A stretch of 16,771 bases of DNA from the NCBI GenBank assembly GCA_035604635.1, contig DATNIC010000032.1:1-16771 (forward strand), written 5' to 3'. The notes below the pieces were generated by a model. The model was not told where the DNA came from. It did no database searches and saw only the letters and a program-made list of their open reading frames with translations. The stretch is from DATNIC01 sp035604635. GTDB lineage: Bacteria > Vulcanimicrobiota > Vulcanimicrobiia > Vulcanimicrobiales > Vulcanimicrobiaceae. Made by a program: the position numbers and the translations under genes. Shown here piece by piece: positions 7,803-14,948 of the stretch. Within the stretch, counting starts at the first letter, position 1. Each line of letters starts with the position of its first letter.

Positions 7803-7832
7803 TTGACAAACCTTGCGAACCGGAGCTAGAAT
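7803..7832 (+). promoter_or_regulatory. Sigma70-type promoter of the catabolic operon
   Basis: A perfect -35 TTGACA (7803-7808) is followed after 18 bases by the -10-like TAGAAT (7827-7832), placing the transcript start near 7839. It would drive the hydrolase-to-dehydrogenase operon with a leader of about 40 bases. A perfect 12-bp palindrome CGGATCGATCCG at 7769-7780 lies just upstream and could be an operator or a chance occurrence. This promoter also shows that the hydrolase cannot start at the earlier in-frame TTG at 7813. Confidence 0.6.
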
Positions 7833-7878
7833 CCGAAACACGCGTTCGCACAGCTCTTTTCCGGGGGACGTCCAATTG

Positions 7879-8751
7879 GTGGTATCTGTTCGGTCTCGGT
7901 TCGTCATGGTCAACGGCGTGAAAACGCACTACACGGAAAGCGGCGGCGACACCCCCGTCATCGTCGGCCTTCACGGCGGAGGACATGGCTCCTCCGGCGC
8001 CGCCGGCCTCGGCAAATTGTTCGAACTGCTCGGCGAGCGCTATCGCGTCATCGGACTGGACTCTGTCGGCGGATACGGTGAAACGGACCCACACGCGCCT
8101 TCGCCGTACGGCTTGCAAAGCCGAGTCGATCATCTGAGCGCGTTTGTGGACGCGCTGTGCCTGGATCGCTTCACGATCATGGGGAATTCTCAGGGCGCGT
8201 GGGTTGCCGCCAAGTACGCGATCACGCATCCCGATCGCGTCGACAAGATGGTGCTGCTCAGCAGCGGATCGATTTCGAGCGCGATGGGGATCAAGTCGCA
8301 GCCGTCGGAAGGGATGAAGCTGCTGCAAGGCTACGACGGATCGCGCGAAGCGATGAAACGCCTGCTCCAGGGCTTGGTCTACAACGCGGGCAAGATCACG
8401 GATGCGCTCATCGACCTGCGCCAGGCCGCGGCAACGCGTCCGGGAGCGATGGAGTCGTTCGCAGCCGCCGGCAAGCAGATCAAGTACTTGCAAAACGACC
8501 CGGCGATGTCGGTCAACTACGACATGCGCGTGTCATTGCCGGCCGTCTCGAAGGTGATCCCGACGATCTTTATATGGGGCGAGAACGACATCTTCGCGAT
8601 ACCCGAGGTCGGGCGTCAACTCGAAAAGCTTTTGCCCGATGTCAAGTTCCACTGGGTGAAGAACGCCGGCCATCAAGTGCAGACCGACCAACCGGAGATC
8701 GTGGCCGAGCTCATCACCGGCGTCCCGGCCCGCGTCGCCGCGGCCGTGTGA
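7879..8751 (+). CDS. Alpha/beta hydrolase (MhpC-like, C-C bond or ester hydrolase)
   Basis: The 290-residue cytosolic alpha/beta-fold hydrolase resembles meta-cleavage-product hydrolases and related esterases. Visible motifs: FVMVNGVKTHYTESGG at the start, the oxyanion region LHGGGHGSSG (31-40), the nucleophile elbow GNSQG with Ser104, the acid in WGENDIFA (Asp237) and the base in NAGHQVQTDQPE (His265), giving a complete triad. The start is uncertain: GTG at 7879 or TTG at 7876, both downstream of GGGGGA at 7863-7868, fit better than ATG 7906. It is the first gene of the operon, and its TGA directly abuts the next gene's ATG. The context suggests cleavage of a ring-opened or ester/lactone intermediate, but the substrate cannot be named. 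Confidence 0.9.
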   Translation: MVSVRSRFVMVNGVKTHYTESGGDTPVIVGLHGGGHGSSGAAGLGKLFELLGERYRVIGLDSVGGYGETDPHAPSPYGLQSRVDHLSAFVDALCLDRFTIMGNSQGAWVAAKYAITHPDRVDKMVLLSSGSISSAMGIKSQPSEGMKLLQGYDGSREAMKRLLQGLVYNAGKITDALIDLRQAAATRPGAMESFAAAGKQIKYLQNDPAMSVNYDMRVSLPAVSKVIPTIFIWGENDIFAIPEVGRQLEKLLPDVKFHWVKNAGHQVQTDQPEIVAELITGVPARVAAAV

Positions 8752-9834
8752 ATGGAAAGCCGGACCGCCGTCATCAACGACCTCAACGGCGAGCTCGAGA
8801 TTCGAACGGTAGCGGTCCCTGAACTCCTTCCCGGCTCCGTGCTGATCCGCGTCGACGCCGCGACTTTGTGCGGGACCGACGCGCATCGGTGGCAAGGGCA
8901 CCTCGCGGCGAAGGACACGCCGTTCGTTCCCGGTCACGAAACGTGTGGGACGATCGTCGACCTAAACGCCGACGCGTACTCGCTTCTGAACGAACCGCTC
9001 GGTGTCGGCGACCGGATCGTCTCATCTTACTCACACTGCGGGCACTGCTTCTACTGCCGCATCGCGCGACAGACGACGCTCTGCGAGCACAACACGATGT
9101 ACGGTGCGTGGGCGCCGGAGAAACTGATGGGCGGCTGCGCCGACTATCATCTTTTCCCGCCCGGCGCAAGCTTCGTGAAGGTCCCCGACAACGTCTCGTC
9201 GCCGCTAGCGGCGTCATCGGCATGCGCGCTGCGCACGGTCTTCCACGGCTACGAACAATTGGGCGCGATCCCGAGCTGGGAAAGCGCGCTCATCCTTGGT
9301 GCGGGGCCGCTCGGGCTCTACGCAACTGCCGTCGCGCGCGATCGCGGCGCGAAGCGCGTCTTCACGATCGGCGCGCCTGCGGCGCGTCTCGACGTCGCGC
9401 GCGCCTGGGGCGCCGACGACACCCTCGATCTCGACCGGATGAAGTCGGTCGAAGATCGCGTCCGGTGGGTTCGCGAACGGACCGGAGGGCGCGGCGCGGA
9501 CTTCGTCATGAACTGCGCGAGTTCTGCGGCTTTTATCGAAGCGCTGCAGATGTGCCGCCCGGGCGGTCGCGTCGTCAACATCGGCGTCAGCGGCGGGCCG
9601 CCGCTCTCGCTCCCCGCCGAGCTGCTTTTCCGGGGCATCAGCATCAAGACGATCGTGATGGCCGAGGCCCGGCACTTCTACGAAGCAATCGACTTCCTGG
9701 CGACCCGGCAGGACGAGTTCCCCTTCGAAAAACTGCTCTCGAACACGTTCCCGCTCGCGGGGACGACGCAAGCCCTGCGCGGAATGGCCGACTTCCGCGA
9801 GATCAAACCGGTAATCGTTCCGTCCCTGAATTGA
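8752..9834 (+). CDS. Zinc-dependent alcohol dehydrogenase (MDR family)
   Basis: This is a medium-chain zinc alcohol/polyol dehydrogenase of 360 residues. The catalytic zinc ligands are Cys40 (LCGTD, with Thr42 as the usual proton relay) and His62-Glu63 (PGHE). The structural zinc lobe is present as Cys96, Cys99, Cys102 and Cys111 (SHCGHCFYC onwards). The Rossmann dinucleotide motif LGAGPLG lies near 180. A threonine or sorbitol dehydrogenase-like enzyme acting on a hydroxylated intermediate is the likely role, with NAD(P). Its ATG follows the hydrolase TGA with no gap and there is no separate ribosome site, so translation is coupled. Nineteen bases separate it from the amidohydrolase. Substrate is unknown. 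Confidence 0.93.
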   Translation: MESRTAVINDLNGELEIRTVAVPELLPGSVLIRVDAATLCGTDAHRWQGHLAAKDTPFVPGHETCGTIVDLNADAYSLLNEPLGVGDRIVSSYSHCGHCFYCRIARQTTLCEHNTMYGAWAPEKLMGGCADYHLFPPGASFVKVPDNVSSPLAASSACALRTVFHGYEQLGAIPSWESALILGAGPLGLYATAVARDRGAKRVFTIGAPAARLDVARAWGADDTLDLDRMKSVEDRVRWVRERTGGRGADFVMNCASSAAFIEALQMCRPGGRVVNIGVSGGPPLSLPAELLFRGISIKTIVMAEARHFYEAIDFLATRQDEFPFEKLLSNTFPLAGTTQALRGMADFREIKPVIVPSLN

Positions 9835-9840
9835 TCCGCA

Positions 9841-9846
9841 AAGGAG
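9841..9846 (+). promoter_or_regulatory. Ribosome binding site of the amidohydrolase
   Basis: AAGGAG seven bases before the ATG at 9854. It is the clearest Shine-Dalgarno sequence inside the operon. Confidence 0.75.
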
Positions 9847-9853
9847 TCGAACC

Positions 9854-10945
9854 ATGTCCGCACTTGGGTTTCGAGTCTTTGACGCTGACGGGCATCTCCT
9901 GGAAAACGACGATGAGATCGCTGAGCACTACGAGGGAGACTACCAGCAGAGCCGGCGCCAGCGGACCTGGGCGATCTTTCCGAGCCTCGACGGCTGGGCG
10001 CGCGGCGTCGTCATTTACCGCGAAGACGCGACGCGAAAGTACATGCACACCGATGCAAAGGTGTGGGGCGAGATCATCGACATGCTCGGAATCGAGGGGA
10101 CGGTACTCTATCCGACCGCCGGTCTAGGATTTGGGCTCGGAACGGATCCTGGCTTCGCCGTCGCGACGGCGACCGCGTACAACAACTGGCTCGAAGAACG
10201 CTACTGTAAGCAAGACGGCCGTATCCACGGCGCCGGATTGCTGCCGATTCAGGATCCGAAGGCAGCCGCTAAGGAGATCGAACGCTGCGCAACGCGGCGG
10301 ACGAACTTCCCCGTCGGGCTTCTGCCCTCGCGCATGGCGATGCCTCGTTCCTATGGGGATGAGTTCTTCCACCCGATCTACGAAGCTGCGGAAAAGTTCG
10401 ACTTGCCGCTCGCGCTTCACGGCGCGCCCAGTCGCGGCCTGGGTTTCGATCATTTCGACGAATTCGTGAAGGTCCATGCGCTCGAGCATCCGTTCCCGAT
10501 CTTCATCCACATCACCGACATGATCTTCAGCGGCGTTTTCGACCGTTTCCCGAAATTGCGAGTCGCGTTCCTCGAGGCCGGCGCATCCTGGGTGCCGTGG
10601 TTGATGGACCGCCTCGACTACGAATATCAGTCGATCTTCGGCGTAAAAGCGCGCAGCCGGCTGCGCAAGAAACCGTCCCAATACTTCACCGACGGCGAGC
10701 ACATGTGGTTTTCGATGGAACTGGAGGAAAAGCACGGGCTCAAGTACACGCTCGATGCGATTGGGTCTGAGCGGCTCTTCTATGCATCGGATTATCCGCA
10801 CGAGCCGAAGGAAGGCGAGATGCGGCATGAACTCGAGGAGTTTCTCGAGGATGAGTCGATCCCGCGCGAGGCTCGGCAGAACATCGTCTACAACAACGCG
10901 ATGCGTTTCTACGGCCTCAAGACGCCGGTCGGAGCGCGCTCATAA
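9854..10945 (+). CDS. Amidohydrolase family 2 (COG2159, ACMSD/decarboxylase-like) protein
   Basis: This 363-residue TIM-barrel metalloenzyme belongs to the Amidohydro_2 group that includes aminocarboxymuconate-semialdehyde decarboxylase, gamma-resorcylate decarboxylase and several C-C or amide hydrolases. Metal-site landmarks are the N-terminal FDADGH (Asp10, Asp12, His14), LALHGAP (His189), FLEAGASW (Glu241, typical of this branch) and YASDYPH (Asp313). It is cytosolic, with no signal peptide. The start is well supported by AAGGAG seven bases upstream. Its stop TAA overlaps the putative ATA start of the next gene. The setting next to dehydrogenases and a ring-cleavage-type hydrolase suits decarboxylation or hydrolysis of an aromatic breakdown product; that assignment is inference. 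Confidence 0.92.
   Translation: MSALGFRVFDADGHLLENDDEIAEHYEGDYQQSRRQRTWAIFPSLDGWARGVVIYREDATRKYMHTDAKVWGEIIDMLGIEGTVLYPTAGLGFGLGTDPGFAVATATAYNNWLEERYCKQDGRIHGAGLLPIQDPKAAAKEIERCATRRTNFPVGLLPSRMAMPRSYGDEFFHPIYEAAEKFDLPLALHGAPSRGLGFDHFDEFVKVHALEHPFPIFIHITDMIFSGVFDRFPKLRVAFLEAGASWVPWLMDRLDYEYQSIFGVKARSRLRKKPSQYFTDGEHMWFSMELEEKHGLKYTLDAIGSERLFYASDYPHEPKEGEMRHELEEFLEDESIPREARQNIVYNNAMRFYGLKTPVGARS
10931..10944 (+). promoter_or_regulatory. Shine-Dalgarno sequence and ATA start of the tartrate-dehydrogenase-like gene
   Basis: GGAG (10931-10934) stands seven bases before ATA (10942-10944), and ATA overlaps the upstream TAA as ATAA. There is no ATG, GTG or TTG in frame between the TGA at 10852-10854 and the ATG at 11104, so this is the only initiation site that keeps the conserved N-terminus. 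Confidence 0.55.
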
Positions 10946-11997
10946 AGAACTACCGAATCGCGGTCATCCCCGGCGACGGAATCGGCAAGGAGGTCGTACC
11001 GGAAGGTATTCGCGTCGTCGACGCGGCTGCGCGTAAGGCCGGGATCCGCTTCGATTGGGAACACTTCGACTGGAGCTGCGAACGGTACGCCGCTACCGGG
11101 ACGATGATGCCCGACGACGGGCTCGAACGGATTCGCGGCCACGACGCAATCTTTCTCGGCGCGGTCGGCTTTCCGAACGTCCCCGATCACGTCTCGCTCT
11201 GGGGATTGCTGATCCCGATTCGCCGTCAATTCCAGCAGTACGTCAATCTGCGGCCGGTGCGGCTCATGCCGGGGATTCGCTCGCCCCTCGCAGGCCGCGC
11301 ACCGGGCGACATCGACTTTTGGATCGTGCGCGAAAACAACGAGGGCGAATACTCGTCGGTCGGCGGCCGGATGTTCGCGGGGACGGAAGACGAGATCGTC
11401 ATCCAGGAATCGATCTTCACGCGTCGCGGCGTCGATCGCATCCTACGCTATGCCTTCGAGCTCGCGCGCCAGCGTCCGAAGAAGCATCTCACGTCGGCGA
11501 CGAAATCGAACGGCATCGCGATCACGATGCCGTTTTGGGACGAACGCGTGCAGGCGATCTCGGCGCACTACCCCGAGATCAAAGTCGACCAGTACCACAT
11601 CGACATCCTCACTTCACACTTCGTCAATCATCCCGATTGGTTCGACGTCGTCGTCGGCTCGAATCTCTTCGGTGACATCCTCTCCGATCTCGGACCCGGT
11701 GTCACCGGAACGATCGGAATCGCGCCGTCGGCGAACCTCAATCCGGAACGCGAGTACCCGTCGATGTTCGAGCCGGTCCACGGCTCGGCGCCCGATATCG
11801 CCGGCCGCGGGATCGCGAATCCGGTCGGCCAGATCTGGTCGGGCGCGATGATGCTCGACCATCTCGGCCATCGCGATGCGGCGAATTCCGTCGTTGCGGC
11901 GATCGAAGCCGTGCTCACGAACGGGCCGCGGACCCGCGATATCGGCGGGACCGCGTCGACCGAAGAGATGGGCCGCGCGATCGCCGCGGCGGTCTAG
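10942..11997 (+). CDS. Tartrate/D-malate dehydrogenase-like (isopropylmalate dehydrogenase family), probable ATA start
   Basis: This is an NAD-dependent beta-decarboxylating hydroxyacid dehydrogenase, oxidising a malate- or tartrate-like 2-hydroxyacid. Beginning at ATA, the protein has 351 residues, normal for the family, and starts with YRIAVIPGDGIGKEV, the conserved first strand. Further landmarks are NLRPVRLMPG, VRENNEGEYSSVGGRMF (typical of tartrate dehydrogenase rather than LeuB), KSNGIAITMPFWDE, VVGSNLFGDILSDLGPG with the metal-binding Asp residues, and FEPVHGSAPDIAGRGIANP with the NAD region. The first canonical start (ATG 11104) would delete about 54 residues including the nucleotide-fold core, so it is implausible. 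A G-to-A change, in the genome or in sequencing, that turned ATGA into ATAA would explain the site. It ends the operon. Confidence 0.88.
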   Translation: MKNYRIAVIPGDGIGKEVVPEGIRVVDAAARKAGIRFDWEHFDWSCERYAATGTMMPDDGLERIRGHDAIFLGAVGFPNVPDHVSLWGLLIPIRRQFQQYVNLRPVRLMPGIRSPLAGRAPGDIDFWIVRENNEGEYSSVGGRMFAGTEDEIVIQESIFTRRGVDRILRYAFELARQRPKKHLTSATKSNGIAITMPFWDERVQAISAHYPEIKVDQYHIDILTSHFVNHPDWFDVVVGSNLFGDILSDLGPGVTGTIGIAPSANLNPEREYPSMFEPVHGSAPDIAGRGIANPVGQIWSGAMMLDHLGHRDAANSVVAAIEAVLTNGPRTRDIGGTASTEEMGRAIAAAV

Positions 11998-12053
11998 CTC
12001 GCGAGGACCGGCCGACGCACCTGAGCAACCTGGCATGACCGCTTCTCGTTCTT

Positions 12054-12058
12054 GAGGG
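12054..12058 (+). promoter_or_regulatory. Ribosome binding site of the isochorismatase-fold gene
   Basis: GAGGG seven bases before the ATG at 12066. The 68-bp gap before it shows no clear promoter, so the gene could be read through from the operon upstream. Confidence 0.6.
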
Positions 12059-12065
12059 TTCAGAA

Positions 12066-12716
12066 ATGGCTATTCGATTGATCACCCGTCTCGCGGCGGT
12101 TTGCGCTTTGCTCGCGATGGCGGCGAGCCCGGTATCGGCACAGCAAGTGCCTGCGATGCCGAATCCCGTGCCGGTGACATTGACCGGGTCGTCCACAGCG
12201 GTGCTGATCGTAGACGTTGCCCAGCAGCCTTGCGGCGGTATACCAAAATGCGTCGCGCTGGTGCCGCGTGTTACTTCGCTTTTGGCCGCGGCTCGAAAGG
12301 CCGGCGCGTTCGTGCTCTACAGCAGCAATTACGCTCCTAGCCTCGTCGCGCCGACCGTGCAACCTCCGTTTCTCGCAGCGGTTGCACCCGCTCCGGGCGA
12401 TCCTGTTTTTGTCGGGACCGCGCAGGATCGCTTTTTCAATACGGCCCTCGACACGACACTTCGCAGAAAAGGCATCACGACGCTCGTGCTCGCCGGCTGG
12501 AAAGTGGACGGCGGGGTCCTCTATACCGCAGTGGGCGGGGCGATCCGCGGCTATACCGTCGTCGTCGCGGACGACGCGACATCGGGCCCGGAAGACTACG
12601 ACGTCGCCGTCGGCCACTTTCAGCTTCTCACGCAGTTCAACGCCAATCCGAAGAACGAGCCGCTGCTCAGATCGGCCGTCACACTCAGCCGCACCGACCT
12701 GATCACGTTTCGCTAA
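12066..12716 (+). CDS. Exported isochorismatase-fold protein lacking the catalytic cysteine
   Basis: This 216-residue protein has a signal peptide (MAIRLITRLAAVCALLAMAA, cleavage near VSA-QQ at 25) followed by an isochorismatase/cysteine-hydrolase-like fold. TAVLIVDVAQQPCGG carries the first catalytic Asp (Asp50), FFNTALDTTLRRKGITTLVLAGW matches the central helix and strand, and VVVADDATSG matches the late strand. In active relatives the strand after LVLAG leads to a Cys before V-x-x-TA. Here the stretch reads KVDGGVLYTA, placing Gly150 where the Cys should be. The catalytic Lys region (VFVGTAQDR) also shows no Lys. The protein is therefore likely a non-hydrolytic, perhaps ligand-binding, exported member, or my by-eye alignment is off. 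The 3' end overlaps the convergent aldo/keto reductase gene by 14 bp. Confidence 0.8.
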   Translation: MAIRLITRLAAVCALLAMAASPVSAQQVPAMPNPVPVTLTGSSTAVLIVDVAQQPCGGIPKCVALVPRVTSLLAAARKAGAFVLYSSNYAPSLVAPTVQPPFLAAVAPAPGDPVFVGTAQDRFFNTALDTTLRRKGITTLVLAGWKVDGGVLYTAVGGAIRGYTVVVADDATSGPEDYDVAVGHFQLLTQFNANPKNEPLLRSAVTLSRTDLITFR

Positions 12717-13584
12717 ATCGGACGGCCTCCGCGACTTGCCCCGCATCGGAGAAACCGATCAAGGCGGTTGAAATGCCGGGATTGCTCAGGGCAAAGCGGA
12801 TGGCGAAGCGTACCGGATTGTCCTCCATCAGGTCGTGCAAAGCGTGTGGACGCGCGAGCGGATGCTGCGCTCCGGTCAATGCGCCGCCCTCCAATATTCT
12901 CAATGCGCTAGTTCCCATGCCATGGTCGGCTGCGTACGCGCCGATCAACTGATAGTCGTGAACGTCGCCGCCGGTTGACGGAGTCCATGCCGTCTGACTG
13001 AGCACGCTGTAGTGCACCAGCATGTTGTCGAACGCACCGCTTTCGATCAGCGCCCGCACCGCCTGCATCTCGCCGCCGTACGAGCAACACCCGAAAAACC
13101 GAACGAGTCCGCGCTTTCGCAATTTCTGCAATCCGTCGAGGACTCCATTGCGGCCCAGGATGTCGTCGACCGTCAGCAGCGCACCGATCCCGATGTCCGG
13201 CTTGGCGGCTCGCTGACTCCCGACGCGGTTGTGCACGTGCACGAGCTCGACGCTCTGGAGCCCCAGACGCTCGAGACTGTTCTCAACAGACCGGACGACG
13301 GCGCCCGCAATGTCGTCGAGCTCGTCCAATTCGAGCGCAATTTTCGTCGCGACGATCGGCTTCGCCCCGAGCGAGCGCAGCGCAGCGCCCAAGTTGCGCT
13401 CCGATGCGGTATCGCCGTACACCGGCGCGGTGTCGAAGTAGTTGATGCCGAGCTCGAGCGCGGTCGAAACGGCCGCTCGTTGCTCCTGCGCGCTCCCCGC
13501 GACCATCAGCCCCGCGTTGCCGCCGCAACCAAAACCGATCTCGGAGACGCGCATACCGGTGCGGCCCATCGTTCGCTTGTTCAT
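12703..13584 (-). CDS. Aldo/keto reductase
   Basis: This is a 293-residue NAD(P)H-dependent aldo/keto reductase with a TIM barrel, reducing aldehydes or ketones, or oxidising the alcohols, of unknown substrates. The start MNKRTMGRTGMRVSEIGFGCGGN is typical. The catalytic tetrad is visible: Asp51 and Tyr56 in FDTAPVYG, Lys81 in VATKI and His118 in LVHVHN. The C-terminal cofactor region shows PGISTALIGFSDAGQVAEAV. The ATG at 13584 was chosen over upstream in-frame codons because it begins the conserved N-terminus; no good Shine-Dalgarno precedes it. The gene is divergent from the Rieske oxygenase, with only 49 bases between starts, and may share regulation with it. Its last 14 bp overlap the isochorismatase-fold gene. 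Confidence 0.92.
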   Translation of the reverse strand: MNKRTMGRTGMRVSEIGFGCGGNAGLMVAGSAQEQRAAVSTALELGINYFDTAPVYGDTASERNLGAALRSLGAKPIVATKIALELDELDDIAGAVVRSVENSLERLGLQSVELVHVHNRVGSQRAAKPDIGIGALLTVDDILGRNGVLDGLQKLRKRGLVRFFGCCSYGGEMQAVRALIESGAFDNMLVHYSVLSQTAWTPSTGGDVHDYQLIGAYAADHGMGTSALRILEGGALTGAQHPLARPHALHDLMEDNPVRFAIRFALSNPGISTALIGFSDAGQVAEAVRFSET

Positions 13585-13633
13585 ACGCCGTCGTTCGTAC
13601 AGGGAGTCGATTTGTCCTGAGGAACTTGGGAGG

Positions 13634-14947
13634 ATGATCACGCCTGAAATGAACGCTCGGCTGACCCAGATCGGACCGGGGACGCCGTGCGGAAATCTCA
13701 TGCGCCGTTACTGGATTCCGATCGCGCCGTACGCGCAACTGCTCGAAAATCCGGTGCGCAAGGTGCGCATTCTCGGCGAAGACCTCGTGCTCTACAAAGA
13801 CAAGAGCGACAATCTCGGGCTCATCGGAGACCGCTGTCTTCATCGATTGGTCGATCTGCAATACGGGATTCCGGACGAGCATGGCTTGCGCTGCCCGTAT
13901 CACGGTTGGCTTTACGGCGCGACGGGCAAGTGCCTCGAGCGTCCCTTGGAAGCGTCACCGCAACGCGACGTCAGCCGGCAACTCAAGGGATATCCCGTGC
14001 AAGAACTCGGCGGGCTCGTCTTTGCGTACATGGGCCCGCTGCCGGCGCCCGCGCTGCCGCACTGGGATCTTTACGTTTGGCCGAATTGCATCCGTCAGAT
14101 CGCCATCAACGTGCTCGACTGCAATTGGCTGCAGTGCCAAGAAAATACCGGTGACCCCACCCACAGCGTGTGGGTGCACGGACGCATGTTCGAATACGTG
14201 CTCGAGAGGACCGACCAGCTCGAGAGAGCCCAGAGCGACGACCATACGATACATTCCCGGCTCAAGATGGGCGTCGGCATCAAAGAGCTCTACGCGGAGC
14301 GGACGCAGTACGGGATGCGGAAAGGGATCGTCTATTCGAAGGAACTCGGCGCCGACTCCGACCGTGTCAGCGAGCACTCGACCGTCATCTTCCCCTTTTA
14401 CACGCAGACGGGGAAAGCGGGCGCCGCGCGCAGCGAGTATCAAATCCGGGTTCCGATGGACGACACGCACACCTATCACATCTGTTACCAAGTGTATGCC
14501 GCGCCGCCCGGCATCGACGCGCCGCATCAGGAGGTCGTTCCCTGGTACGAACCGCCGACGGTCGACGAGAACGGACGGCCGATCCTTGACTACGTCCTCG
14601 CGCAGGATGCGCTCGTGTGGGTCGCGCAGGGGCCCATCGTCGATCGGTCGGAGGAGCTGCTCGGCCGGACGGATGTGCCGATCAGCCTATTGCGAAAGCA
14701 ACTCGACGAACAGATTCGGCTGGTCGAAGAGGGGCAGACGCCGATGAACGTGTTCGCGGAGTCGCCCGACGTCATTCACTCTTCAGCCGAGCGAAAAAAT
14801 CCGGATCTTCTTCTCGCCGGCAACTACCGCAGGATGTATCACAAGGGCTTCGGGACGGACGATGTTGACCGCTACGGGCCGGCGATCGAGCTCGTCAAGG
14901 ACCTTCACCGGCGCATCGAGCAAGCCGAGCTCGCGCAAGTGCGCTGA
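13634..14947 (+). CDS. Rieske non-heme iron oxygenase, alpha subunit (phthalate dioxygenase-like)
   Basis: This 437-residue oxygenase is of the phthalate 4,5-dioxygenase/vanillate demethylase type (COG4638), which hydroxylates or demethylates aromatic acids with O2 and electrons from a reductase. The N-terminal LTQIGPGTPCGNLMRRYWIP is characteristic of the phthalate-type branch. The Rieske [2Fe-2S] ligands are Cys68-x-His70 and Cys87-x2-His90. The mononuclear iron site shows Asp174, His177 and His182 in the D-x2-H-x4-H pattern (GDPTHSVWVHG), with a probable third ligand Asp in QGPIVDRSEE. The start ATG 13634 has GAGGA ten bases upstream; ATG 13649 is the alternative. No ferredoxin reductase gene is adjacent. 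One base separates it from the solute-binding protein, so that protein may bind the oxygenase's substrate. Confidence 0.94.
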   Translation: MITPEMNARLTQIGPGTPCGNLMRRYWIPIAPYAQLLENPVRKVRILGEDLVLYKDKSDNLGLIGDRCLHRLVDLQYGIPDEHGLRCPYHGWLYGATGKCLERPLEASPQRDVSRQLKGYPVQELGGLVFAYMGPLPAPALPHWDLYVWPNCIRQIAINVLDCNWLQCQENTGDPTHSVWVHGRMFEYVLERTDQLERAQSDDHTIHSRLKMGVGIKELYAERTQYGMRKGIVYSKELGADSDRVSEHSTVIFPFYTQTGKAGAARSEYQIRVPMDDTHTYHICYQVYAAPPGIDAPHQEVVPWYEPPTVDENGRPILDYVLAQDALVWVAQGPIVDRSEELLGRTDVPISLLRKQLDEQIRLVEEGQTPMNVFAESPDVIHSSAERKNPDLLLAGNYRRMYHKGFGTDDVDRYGPAIELVKDLHRRIEQAELAQVR

Positions 14948-14948
14948 C

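Noticed and set aside
7813..7878. N-terminal extension of the alpha/beta hydrolase from TTG 7813
   Set aside because: It would start inside the promoter, between the -35 and -10 boxes, so it cannot be on the transcript.
8868..10127. 419-codon plus-strand frame across the ADH and amidohydrolase genes
   Set aside because: It is extremely Arg-rich and out of frame with two genes that have intact zinc and metal-site motifs.
11998..12005. CTCGCGAG palindrome after the dehydrogenase stop, considered as a terminator
   Set aside because: It is eight bases with no loop and no T-run; common by chance at this GC.
13442..13633. N-terminal extension of the Rieske oxygenase
   Set aside because: It is antisense to the aldo/keto reductase start, is Arg/Pro/Ser-rich, and the family N-terminus begins at 13634.
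13585..13701. 39-residue N-terminal extension of the aldo/keto reductase
   Set aside because: It overlaps the Rieske start and is not like the family, which begins at the Met at 13584.
14862..14948. Earlier start of the NMT1-type binding protein
   Set aside because: It would overlap the oxygenase and spoil the signal peptide; the GTG at 14949 puts the basic region at the N-terminus.
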